In this document: in pieces, positions 43,481-54,061 of the stretch
Position numbering within the stretch: position 1 is the stretch's first letter
Layout: each line of letters begins with the position of its first letter
NCBI GenBank assembly: GCA_001599815.1
Contig: BCIA01000008.1
Coordinates: 248,001 to 312,000 of the forward strand
Source of the DNA: Furcasterigmium furcatum
Lineage: Eukaryota; Ascomycota; Sordariomycetes; Glomerellales; Plectosphaerellaceae
Reading direction: 5' to 3'
Length of the DNA: 64,000 nt
Notes under the pieces: generated by a model
Database searches by the model: none
What the model saw: the letters and a program-made list of their open reading frames with translations, nothing else
Told to the model about the DNA's origin: nothing
Translations under genes and position numbers: made by a program

Positions 43481-44284
43481 CTAGAACTGCCCTTTCACCG
43501 TACCGGGATTGTACCCTTCGATCATGCCCGCGCCGCCGTCGTCATCCGCCCCAGGATGCGCCGGTTCTTCTACCGGGGCCTTGACCTCCTTCTCCCGGAT
43601 GGTCAGCGTCATCAGCCGTGCCGAAGCGCTTCCCACGTCGCCTCGCTCCAGAGCCAGCGCAGCCGCATCTTCCGCCGTCTTGATCTCTTCGTCTCGTTTC
43701 TGCAGGCCCGCCCGTTGCGCCGCTGGGTCTGCCGGGATCTTGTCCTCCTCGTACAGCTCGATCGTGATGTCGGGCATGCCCATGCGCTCCCAGGCCGCCG
43801 TCTCGTTCAGCTGGATCTTGACGTACAGCGCGCGCTTCTTGCACACCTCCGAGCACCATCGCTCCGACTCCTTCCGGTCGACGATCTGGAAGTTCGGCCT
43901 GCCGACGTTGACGAGCTTCCAGGCGCCGCCGGGCGAGGGGGTGGGTTTTGGGTTCGGGCAGAGCGGGTAGCCGCACAACTTGTTGGCGTTGCGCTCCTCG
44001 ATCAGGTCCTCGTAGTCGCCCGGCTGGAACAGGCGCACATGGGTCTTGAAATCGGCGATGTCTGCGGCGGCGGGTTGTGAAGAGGAGTACTCGGGGCTGC
44101 GCTGCTGTGGGTAGAAGGAGAGCACCTCGATGCTATTGAGGATGTCGAGCTCCAGGTCCTTCCTCTGCTGGAGGATGCGGGCATGGTGGATGGCCAGTTC
44201 GCGGGCGTCGGGTCTGCGCTTGCTGGACTCCTCCCCGTGGATGGCGTTTTTGAGGATGCCTTTGAGCGGCTTTTCTGATGCCAT
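43481..44284 (-). CDS. RTR1: RNA polymerase II CTD phosphatase Rtr1/RPAP2
   Basis: Single-exon, 267 residues from ATG at 44284. An open frame extends upstream to 44434, but MASEKPLKGILKN is the likely start, since the upstream part is unlike the family. The Rtr1/RPAP2 zinc motif is visible as C-x4-C in KLCGYPLCPNP and C-x3-C in RWCSEVCKKRALYVKIQL. The fourth ligand is Cys in the fungal sequence where yeast uses His. The protein dephosphorylates the C-terminal domain of Rpb1 and assists nuclear import and assembly of Pol II. The C-terminal part is acidic and unconserved. Confidence 0.88.
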   Translation of the reverse strand: MASEKPLKGILKNAIHGEESSKRRPDARELAIHHARILQQRKDLELDILNSIEVLSFYPQQRSPEYSSSQPAAADIADFKTHVRLFQPGDYEDLIEERNANKLCGYPLCPNPKPTPSPGGAWKLVNVGRPNFQIVDRKESERWCSEVCKKRALYVKIQLNETAAWERMGMPDITIELYEEDKIPADPAAQRAGLQKRDEEIKTAEDAAALALERGDVGSASARLMTLTIREKEVKAPVEEPAHPGADDDGGAGMIEGYNPGTVKGQF

Positions 44285-45587
44285 GGCTACGACGGATGGA
44301 CAGACGGACGGGCCAGGAGGATATGGGGATCGGTCCCTGACGGGTTGAGTCGGGAGCTTCTTGGCCGTTGCAAAGTGGGATGAAGTTATGCTGATGGTCA
44401 AGTCCTCGATAACGAATATTCGGCCGTTCTCCAAATCACCATATCGGGGCGGGTGACGTAAGTGAGATGGGCGGGGGGCTTGATGTCACCGATTGGGGCG
44501 TTGCGGGGTGCTCGGGAGCAACACTTTCCCGGGCCCGTGTGGCTGCTCGGGGCGGGCGGTTGCCAGCTGTGAAGGCAGCAGCACCAATTCGACTCCTCCA
44601 CCACCTCTCCACCGCACCGCACACACACGCTCGTCCTTCTCGCCGCCCTGCTCCGTCTCCGCACCACCCTCTTTCGATGACGGACGGACCCAAGCTCGGA
44701 CGCATTGGCTGCTTGTGAGACACTGCCAGTCTGAAGCTGTTGTTGCGTGGGGTGCGACACTCGCCCAATTCTCCCTTCCCTACTATTACTACCTGCGCCG
44801 ACCTGCACCAGACCTAGGTTACACTTCAAAACAACCATCCAACCTAGGGTCTCGTCTCTTCGTTTCTTAGGACGGACCCTTTCCTCTCATCCCTGCTCGT
44901 GAGTTAGCAGGCTGTATATTCGCTCGCCTACCTACCGGGGGCCTCGGTCGAACAGGCCTACAGCGGAGTTTGAGCCCCCCTCTTCTCATCAGTCGCCTTC
45001 GACGACCTGCTGCTCAAGTCCGACGAGCGAACGGCTTGGTGCATTTCTGGGCATGCCCATGATTTTCTGCTGAAGCTGTTGGAGTAGCTGCCCGCGTCCG
45101 CATTGGTACGTAACGACGACTACCTACTAGCTCAGACGCCTACGGCCTCCGGCGCCACCACATCTGACTGCTCAGGAGGTGCCAGTTCATGCGCTGACGT
45201 CGGCACCACTATTGCCAGCTGTAGATCCCCTCCAAACCCCATCTCCCCAAGATCTCACAGCCACCTTTTCTCGAGCACCACTCTGCCAACGACCACCACA
45301 AACGGCCATAAACCACGCAACTTGGCCGAATCGACACGCACACCGCCACCCCCAGACAGGCCTGCATCTATAATCCAACGACATCGTCATCTGCTTGCTT
45401 GCTTGCTTGGTCGCTCGCTCGCAACCCTCCCGCCGACACGGACCAACGGGCCAGTCCCTCGTGAAAGTGGCTGACGACACCCGACCTCTCTCTCCCCGTC
45501 CGTCGCCCCACATCGTCGAGCTTCCACGACAGCAACCTCGCCGCCTCGTTGTCAACATCCCGTCAGCCCTGATACCTGCGCGCAACA
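44285..45587. other. Divergent intergenic region and long leader of the Bbc1-like gene
   Basis: About 1.3 kb. The right part is CT- and CA-rich and holds a (TTGC) repeat near 45391-45410, consistent with a long 5' leader. Several upstream ATGs exist there. No independent gene is supported. Confidence 0.5.
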
Positions 45588-48500
45588 ATGACGGCCACTC
45601 CCTTCCGGGTGAAGGCTCTCTACGAGTACTCGTCTCCTCACGAGGATGACCTGTCCTTCCCTCCCGGCGTCATCATAACCGTCACGGAGGAAGAGGATGC
45701 GGATTGGTACGCCGGCGAGTACGTCGATGACGCTGGGGTCAAGCACGAGGGCATCTTTCCTCGCAATTTCGTCGAGAAGTTCGAGCCCCAAGCTCCCCCA
45801 CGTCCCACGAGGACTCGCACCAAGAGAGAGGCCGATCCCGCGCCCGCCCCAGCTCCCGTCTCGGAGCCGCAGCGAGCTTTGGATCCCGAAATCGAACATG
45901 AACCCGAACCTGAGCCCGAACCTCAAGCTCAGCCTGAACCCGTTCCCGAGCCAGCACAGGTCCGCGCTGCCCCTCCTCCTCTTGCCTCCCCGACTTCGCC
46001 CAAGGCTCCTGTTGTCCCAATCCCAGCTCCTGCACCGGCCGCCGCCGACCCTGTGCCAGCGCCCGCTCCTCCCAGGCAGGCCGAGCCAGCCGCAGTATCA
46101 CCGCCTGCTTCGAAGCCGGCTCCCTCCCAGCCGAAGCCAGCCGCCCCTCCTCCTGTTTCCAGCAAACCGTCCAGTAATGCGTTCAAGGACAGAATCGCGG
46201 CGTTTAACAAGCCCGCCGCCGCCCCTATCACGCCTTTCAAGCCTAGTGGAGGGGGAGCGGGCACTGGGTTTGTGAAGAAGCCGTTTGTTGCTCCCCCGCC
46301 TAGCCGTAATGCCTTCGTCCCTCCACCCCAGCAAGCCCCTCAGGCCAGGCTCTACCGCCGCGAAGAAGATCCCGACGTCAGGGAGCAAGAGGCCGAGGCC
46401 CAAGACAATGCTGAAAGGGCCGGTTTCCACCCGGGAGCCCCCGATACCGAGGGCGGTGACGAGGATCAGCCGAAACCTACGAGCCTGAAGGAGCGTATCG
46501 CCCTGCTCCAGAAGCAGCAGCTGGAGCAGGCGCAGAGGCACGCCGAAGCAGCCTCGAAGAAGGAAAAGACCAAGCGACCACCCAAGAAGCGTACCGACAG
46601 CCACGAGCCCACCGAGGGTGCCGGAGAGGGTCCTGCCACTCCTCTTGCGACCCCCCACGTCGATCCCGATACAGACGAGCCTGAGCGCAAGATGTCTGTC
46701 GAATCTGAGCGTCTGCCTCCGCCGCCCAGGCGCAAGTCCTCGAAGGGCCCTACGCCCGAGCCGTACCATGACGGTAACGAGGCGGATATGTCTGGTGCTG
46801 GAGACACCACCGAAGGCCAGGAAGACCTGACTGAGCGCGAGGAGGTTGAGGAGCGCCCGCGCCGCATGTCCCGCATCCCGACCAGCGGGCCCCCTGAGCC
46901 GAGGAAGTCGATTGATCGGCCGGAGCCGCAACAGGAGGCCGAGGAGGCTGACCATGAAGAGGAAGAGGAGGAGGACGATGAGGAAGCTGCCGAGTACAGG
47001 CGCAAGGAAGAGCTCCGCATGAGGATGATGAAGATGAGCGGCGGCATGGGCATGGGGCACATGTTCGGTGCTCCGCCGCCGAGCGCGCCCCCGAAGAAGA
47101 AGAAGTCGTCCGACCCGAAGCGCGCCAGCATCGACGAAGCGAGGGACGAGCCAACTTCGCCCATCGGCTCTGCGCCGCCCATCCCGGTTCCCGGCATGGG
47201 CATGATGGTCCTGCCTGGAATGAGTGCACACAAGCACACTGAAGAGCCGGAGGAGGTTGACGAGCCTGTCGTCAAATCCCCCACGTCCCCCAGGGCACCC
47301 CCGCCACCCCCCGCGAGGCCCATGGATGATGATGTCGATGACGAGGTTGAAGAGGAGCCGCCAGTCGCTCCGCGCCGTGAGCAGCCCCGGCTGTCCCCCT
47401 TTGTGGCAATTGTTAACATGATCCCAGGCACTTCGACGGATCGCGCAGCTCCGCCGCCAGTTCCTGGTGGCCGCCCGGTGCCTCCACCGGTGCCGAGTGA
47501 ATGTAAGCATATTTCCAGCCGTATACTGGTGCTTTTCTGACAGTCACAGCTCGTCCCGTGCCACCGCCTCCTCCCGCGGATGCAGCCGAGAGCGAGGGTT
47601 CGGAATCAGATGTCGATACATCTGGGGATATCCTTGCGAGCAGCAAGGTGACGGAATCTCAGGCCCGATCTCCTCCGCCTTTACCGCCTGTCACTGCTCG
47701 TGCTCCGCCGGTGCCTCCCACCGGCGAGGATGTGCCCCAGTCCCCTACAGCGCCCACGAAGCGGAACAGCATAAGGGCGCCTCCTCCTATTCCTGGGATT
47801 GCGCCCATGCTTCCTCCTGCCGCCCCTGGGCAGGCCAGACCCCCTCCACCACCTCCTCCAGGCCCTCTGAGCCGGCAATCGACCCAGGACATGTCCGCGC
47901 CCCCCTTGCCGCCTACGAGGCCGCCTGTGGCCGGTGACGACGACGATGAGGAAGTCACCGAGTACGAGGGCGACTACGACACGGACATTGCGTCCTCCGT
48001 CCCTCACAAGGACGCGCTGAAGTCGCACGCCAGGGAATCGAGTCTCGAAGATAACTCCTCTCTCAAATCCCCTGTTACCGACGCGCCACCCTCTGGTCCC
48101 CCGCCAATTCCTGGAGCCGGTGTTCCCAGAGCTGGGCCTCCCCCTATACCCAGCCAGCCGCCCCAGTCGCCCCCCATCGACAGGCGCAGATCTGTGGACG
48201 TGCCTCGAGCAGCACCTCCGCCGCCGCCCCCTTCGAAGGAGACACCTTACGCGGACGAGGAGTACGACCCCTTTAATTATGCCTCGCCCCAAATTCAGAT
48301 GGGAGGCTTCTCCCAGAGGACCCCGAAGATCGACGAGGAAGAGCCGCAGTTCCCCGGCCTGCCTTCGCCGCCGCCGCAGAACCGGCCTCCCCCTCCGGCG
48401 CCGCCCGGCGGGCGCTCTGCGACTCGCCAATCGCTAGACATTCCCAGGGCATCTACGACCATCAGGAGGTCCATGGACGCGCATAGGCCCTCGATCGAGT

Positions 48501-49273
48501 CAGGCTTTATTGCCAACGACATCGATCTGGCGGCACACACTGGCTGGTGGCGACAGCCGAATCAGGTGCCACCTGTACTCCAGGGGCGAAGAGACTTGTA
48601 CTTTGAGGCGGAGGAGGCGACATCAACGCAGGGCTCCAACACCATTGTCACTCGGACCATCTACATTTTGTTCCAGGACTACTCCCAGACCATTCTGACG
48701 GTCGTCTTCGATCCGTATGATCAGTCCGACGTTGAGCTAGACCAGCGACACGAGCCGCCCCCCAGGCAGCTCCGCCAGGACGAGCTCGAGGAGGCCTACG
48801 AACGCTTCGGGCGGGCCATCTCGAGTGCCGTCGCTTCCAAGAAGGACTCTGTCGTCGCCGACGGTACACCCCAAGGTCTCGTCCACGAGCTCCTCAAGCC
48901 GTTCAAGGACGCGCTGGTCCCCATCGGAACTCGTGCCTACGGCGCCCTGGTCTATGCCAACCTAGCCAACGCCTCGACGCAGCAGAACGATGAGATCCGC
49001 CCCGGCGACATCGTCTCGTTCCGCAACACCAAGTTCCAGGGCAAGCACGGCGCCATGCATGCCAAATACAGTGCCGAGGTCGGCAAGCCGGACCACGTCG
49101 GCGTCGTGGCCGAGTGGGACGGGACCAAGAAGAAGGTCCGCGCGTGGGAGCAGGGCCGCGAGAACAAGAAGGTCAAGATGGAGAGTTTCAAGCTCGACGA
49201 CCTGCGCAGCGGCGAGGTCAAGGTTTGGCGGGTGATGCCTCGCAGCTGGGTCGGGTGGAACAGCCAGCCGTAG
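45588..49273 (+). CDS. BBC1: Bbc1/Mti1-like SH3 protein of actin patches
   Basis: Two exons, 45588-47502 and 47550-49273, with a 47-nt intron (GTAAGC...CACAG), giving 1212 residues. The N-terminal SH3 domain (residues 5-70) has ALYEYSSPHEDDLSF and DADWYAGEY. Then comes a long disordered middle with EP dipeptide repeats, polyproline segments (ligands for SH3 and profilin) and acidic stretches near 445-470. The C-terminal Bbc1/Aim3 domain (from about residue 965) starts GWWRQPNQVPPVLQGRRDL and ends RVMPRSWVGWN. In yeast Bbc1 binds type I myosin and Las17 and restrains Arp2/3 actin nucleation at endocytic patches. A second acceptor, CTGACAG six bases upstream, would give a 41-nt intron, probably too short. 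Confidence 0.88.
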
Positions 49274-49779
49274 GAGTGCTAGCAGTACCGGGGTTCGAGA
49301 GCGAGCAGGTCGTCCAGCCTGGCGGAGGGGGAAAAGTGAGTGAGTGAGGGCGGCGCCGGGCCGGGAGCGCGGAGGTTCCTAGTTGTTCTTTTTCTCTCTA
49401 CTTTTTGAAGAGTCGACTCGAGTTCGTTTTGGCCAGTGACTTGCCGTCGCGTACACACACACGCATATACATAAAGACTGAGAGGGTGCTGTCATCTGTC
49501 TATATTCAACCCGCCCCTCTTTCTCCTGCGTCGAGAGGGTTGTGATACTACACTGTCCAAGACCAGCAATCTTCTTTATAATCTTCTTACAACCTCCTCC
49601 CTGCAGTCCTCCTCTCTTGATACATTCCCCCCATCAGAACAGTGGCTCGCCGCCGTTGAGCGGAGGGTCAGCAGCGTTGATACAGAGCGCGCCGTCGTTG
49701 TTGGACGACGGCAGGGGCCTCGGCCAAGCTTCATATCAATTCGTGTACCACCTTAGCGGGGCTTGGACTTGAATAGTCT
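49274..49779. other. 3' region of the Bbc1-like gene
   Basis: About 500 bases without a gene. It probably holds the 3' untranslated region, with a CA-repeat near 49450-49470. The base composition changes to TA-rich at its right end. Confidence 0.45.
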
Positions 49780-50081
49780 ACCCGGGGCACAATAAGGTTC
49801 CATCCACTTCACGTCCACAGTCCAAACGCTCTAGACTCCAAGATAACCAAGCCAGCCGTCAAGCGAGCTAATAATAACTACCTTATAAGGATAGTGCAGG
49901 GCGCCTTTCGCCCCATCTATAGACTTAGCGACGGTTACCACCCGACCGGTCGTTAGCGAAGATAATAGCAAGCCTTTTAGGCTAACTTCTTAAACAAATA
50001 GGGCACTGTAGAATACCACCGGACCTTTCATCGTTAACTACGGACGAGTTAGAAAGGATAGAGACTCTGACGGTCAGGGAC
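49780..50081. repeat. TA-rich, probably RIP-mutated relic
   Basis: The composition is unlike the GC-rich surroundings, with frequent TA dinucleotides (CTAATAATAACTACCTTATA) and few CA. This is the pattern left by repeat-induced point mutation in ascomycetes. It borders the degraded NTPase-like frame to its right. I did not find matching terminal repeats. Confidence 0.4.
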
Positions 50082-50456
50082 GTGACCAAGGTCTTTCGTC
50101 GCCTGACGAGGCAGATTCCCCGGAACCACATAGTCATCCGCGTCATTGACGAGATTGGCGAGTTTGAGACCGCGATACTTCAGGAACAAACGACCTACGT
50201 CACGCGGGTTTTGGCCCAGCTGGGCGATCCTGAATTGTGCATACGTAAGGGAGGCCCTACTTTCAAACTTCTGTTGACATGTCGTGACCGGGGCCTATAC
50301 ATTAACCGCTTCTCCTACAGACACTGGACATTGAAGAGGACATTGAGGAGGATTGCTCCGCAGATTGGAATATTTCTAGACTTGGGCAATAGCATAATTT
50401 CACAGGAGTTTCCATTTAACTTCCATGCCGGATTCACCAACGAGTACACAGCCATT
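50030..50456 (+). pseudogene. Fragment resembling the NTPase domain of a fungal STAND-like protein
   Basis: A plus-strand frame without an ATG start carries LTRQIPRNHIVIRVIDEIGE followed by FKLLLTCRDRG. This matches in order the segments 'R-x-lP-x-vv-x-iiD' and 'fklLlTspgRs' that I recall from large fungal NACHT/STAND-like proteins, the second Walker-B-like. Upstream is TA-rich sequence with stops. Downstream the frame loses any resemblance and runs into the antisense of the transporter gene. I read it as a decayed remnant. The family call rests on memory of motif spacing and could be wrong. Confidence 0.35.
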
Positions 50457-50516
50457 TGTTCCAAGTCCTCTTTCAGCGAATATATACCGACAACGACAAG
50501 ATCAAGCTCTGCAGTT

Positions 50517-52369
50517 CTATAGATCTGTCTTGGTCGCTACTACTCCATCCGAATCGTCATTGGCATGCTTGTCTGTCAACTTCACCCCGATTTGGCGGAT
50601 GGCCAGGTACGTCGGGACCAGAGCCAGAGCCCACAGGCCGAAGTTGACGCCAACAGAGGCGATTAACTATGAATATCGTCAGCATATTTCTAGCTATGTA
50701 TCCCGAGTCGATTGGCTCACCGGAGCGTGCGTGGAACTGATGCCAGATGCGACGGCACCGCCGGCAGCCTCGACAGCACGGATGGTCGAGGTATACCGGA
50801 CGATCTCGGCCGGGGTCTCGGCAATGAACCCGGCGACCCAGTAGCCGTAGTTGTAGGCGATGGCGCTGAGAGGTCAGAGCGGTGATATAGGAAGGTATTC
50901 CATGGATCACTTACAAGTTGACGGAGAGGAGAATGTAGAGGGCCCATCCGCGGCCGAATTCCTTGTCGGCCCAGTCCAGCTTCGGGGGGTTGGCGCCGTA
51001 CTCCTTCTGGATCACGCTGGCCCAGATCCATGTTCCGCCGAAAAGAGCCATCATGCCGATGTAGGCGAACCTCGCTCTTTGGTTGAGAGTGAACCGCTTC
51101 CAGTCAAGGAAATTGCCCAGGACAAAATTCATGGCGATCTGCGCCAGCGCGGCAATGAGGGAAGCAAGGGCGCGCGAACGGACTGAGAAATAGAGAGAGA
51201 GGAAGGAGCCGGCGTAGGGGTTGGGGAAGATGACTGCAAAGTAAAAGGGAAATCTGAAGGTGCGTCAGCGTCTACGCATCCGGCATGACCGTCTTCGCTG
51301 CCATGACTTACACCAGGAGGAAGTTCTTCCGGATCATAATCTTGCCAACCTCCTTGATTTCAACCAGTGTTGGAACTTGCTCTGGAGTCTGGACTGGCTT
51401 GCCGTCCCGTCGTTGAACCTTGTGAGGAGGGGATAGAAACAGGCCGAGGAACGGACCGAGACACTCTGCGCGCACAAATCAGTCCAGTCTTCTGAGGAAT
51501 CAAGAGTTCTGGCGCGGTTACTTACGCAGAGCGACAAACACGATGTACGTCCTCCAATCCAATTTTCCGGTCGTGGTTCCCGAAGCATCTGGCATTGTTA
51601 GCACGCTAATTTTCCCAATCTCCTCTCCGAACGGGATACTCACTGAACGCTAGGTTGATGGCACCGCCTACGATGGAACCGCCCTGTTGATTGCTCAGTC
51701 AGCCGCCGTGATGACGCTTCCCCGTTAACACCTAGGTTACTCACATTCCTAAACGCCAGCCAGTAGGCGAGGTATCTACCGCGTTGCCCCTCTTCGGGGT
51801 AGCTAATCATGATGGCCCCTTCGGCTGCCCAGAAGACACCTGCGGTGATACCGCAGATAGCCGCCCCCAGATACACAAACCACTCCGTGCCGAAGCGGTT
51901 GTTGGTATACAGCGATGCCGAGTACACCGCACTACGAAAGAGTCAGCCATCTAAAGAAACCAGCCGCCCGGGGGCGCATAGCATACTAGCCGGATGTTCC
52001 GAATATCAGTGCGTTCTTCAGGCCGAGCTTGTTGGCGAACACGCTGCCCAGGGCACACGTGATGACCATCATGGCGCCGAGCAGGGCATTGGCCGCCCTA
52101 GGACGTGGGTCAGCTATTGAAAGAGGTGACGACCCTCCATCTGAGATGGCTTACATGACAAGATACGGGGTCTGCTGCCCTCCGGCGCCCGTCGACTGCA
52201 TGGCGTTGTAAAGACCAGGCGCGACGAAGGCGCAGATTCCAGTGACGGTGGCCTGGAAGAAGACAGACCGGAACCATGTCACGGTAACTGGACTGGATCC
52301 TGACTCCACATCTCCATCAGAGGGGACGGCGGCAACGTCTTCGGGCTGTTTGGTTGGATCGGCGCCCAT
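50517..52369 (-). CDS. UNC93-like MFS transporter
   Basis: Nine exons on the minus strand: 52155-52369, 51987-52097, 51745-51931, 51644-51683, 51526-51588, 51312-51465, 50915-51253, 50721-50865 and 50517-50666. They join in frame to 467 residues. The eight introns are 49-61 nt with standard borders. The chosen start is MGADPTKQPEDV at 52369. The frame stays open upstream to 52471 across three ambiguous bases. About 11 membrane segments are visible, including FFQATVTGICAFVAPGLYNAM, the UNC93/DUF895-type first helix with the GLYNAM signature. Substrate is unknown. The high intron number contrasts with the single-exon ACS-family transporter nearby. It faces the GH3 gene divergently. Confidence 0.85.
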
Positions 52370-54061
52370 ATTGGCTGCGGTGACGATGGAACGGTTTCGT
52401 TTGGAACGAGAAATAAGTCTTGTGGCAGGNGCTGGGGGNACAGGNTCCAATTTAGAAGACACAGGATGCACTTGGTCGATGTCCAGTCTACTTATATGTT
52501 ATGGGCGACCCAATGAAGCAGATTTCAGGCCCAATCCCGCTCGTAGAATGGCCCTCGAGGTCCAGAACAGAAGCACGAATCAATGCCCACGCCTGATGCA
52601 TACCACTCTAATAGTCGAACGGTGGAACACCCTTTGCGTCACTTGGACCCCTATGGCGTGCGATACTCCCTGCTATGATATCTCCAGTCCTCTGCTGCTG
52701 TGTTTCGAACCTCGAGTCGGGGCTCCCAGGATGTGGTCCGCCCATGACTCGACACGAGTCAAGGGTGGGTAGGTTGGGGAGGAGGTATCACGGAGAAGAG
52801 AGAGTGTCCATCTGAATGGAGCCATAAATCACCTTAGTCGTAGTTGATCTCGCACGCCATCTCTTGCCCAAATCACGAGCACCGATAAGGCGTCAGCGCA
52901 ACAACAAACAAGGCGCTCAGGATTCAACGCCCTTCAGCTCGTTGAAGAGCTGGGCGTCCTTCTTCAGCGTGAATCCCACGCTTCGAAGCCAATGACATAG
53001 ACTGTCTTTCCCTGAGACTCGCCGCGAACCATTGAGGCAACTTAACCATGGTGCGAAGAAGGCTGGCGGCCTATGTACGTAGAGACCAGATCCGCATAGC
53101 TGAGAATAAAAGGGTCCCGCAGGGGGGGATTCTCCGAGGTCTCTCCTGTTCATTGACGCCCGAGCCCTTCGTGGGGATGCGGTAGCATCTCCTGCCAATG
53201 CCGCCCCCTTATCGTCCTGACAATCAAATCGCGAACATGCCTGGCGGGGCCCCTTTGAAGCTCATTCCCGGCCCAATATCTAAACTCAGTTGTGTCGTGG
53301 AATCCACATCGCTAGCTCGACGACACACTGGCAGAAGAGCCTGGGATTCGAATGGATCTCTGTATGGGAGTGGAGACAAGAACTTTGGAGTTCTTAGGGA
53401 CTCGGGCCAAGTCCCCGCCGCGCCCTGACTCGGATCCCCTGTGGCTGGCCCATTTCATGACTTCAGACGGATATCGGCAAGTCCATACTCGCGCGCGCGA
53501 TTTGCAGGCATCTAGTTGTGGACCTATGAATCAGAAATATCTATTCAGGTCATGTACATCTGCAAGCACGCCATAATATCACCCTGCACGGTACCATCAG
53601 CTGGACAGACCACCGGGGTCCCTGAACTCGAACATTTGACGTTCCGGCCGACCGCCGCAACTGGAAGTCTAATGTGATACTAGTACTACGTCCAGGAGAT
53701 ACGTTCGTGAAAATCGAAGCTTCCGAGTTGGTCTGGGCCGGTGAATCAGTCTTGCTCTCATTATCCGAGACATCCCCTGATCTGCGCTGGACGTCGTACT
53801 CCTACGAGCACGTCATCGAGAACGACCCACGAGCCAGTCGCAAAATCCACAGACCAGGCCAGTGAGTTTCTCCGAGTCTAGGACTAAGGTATCTATCAGT
53901 ATCACGCCGGTTTATGTATCAGCTATGCATGTCAACAATAGTACGCTTGGGCTGCACCCTCCATCTCTCACCTCGACCGTGCTATTTACATTGATTTCGG
54001 CCAGTGCTTCGAACTTCAGCTAACAGTCATCGGAATACGTCGAAACGGGTTTCGCTTCGCC
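52370..54061. other. Divergent intergenic region, UNC93-like and GH3 genes
   Basis: About 1.7 kb holding two promoters. Ambiguous bases are present at 52430, 52439 and 52445. Short frames (for example 53674-53865) show no recognisable domain. Confidence 0.5.

Noticed and set aside
46098..47510. Minus-strand frames opposite the Bbc1-like gene
   Set aside because: They mirror a low-complexity Pro/Glu-rich exon. The plus strand has the SH3 and C-terminal domains.
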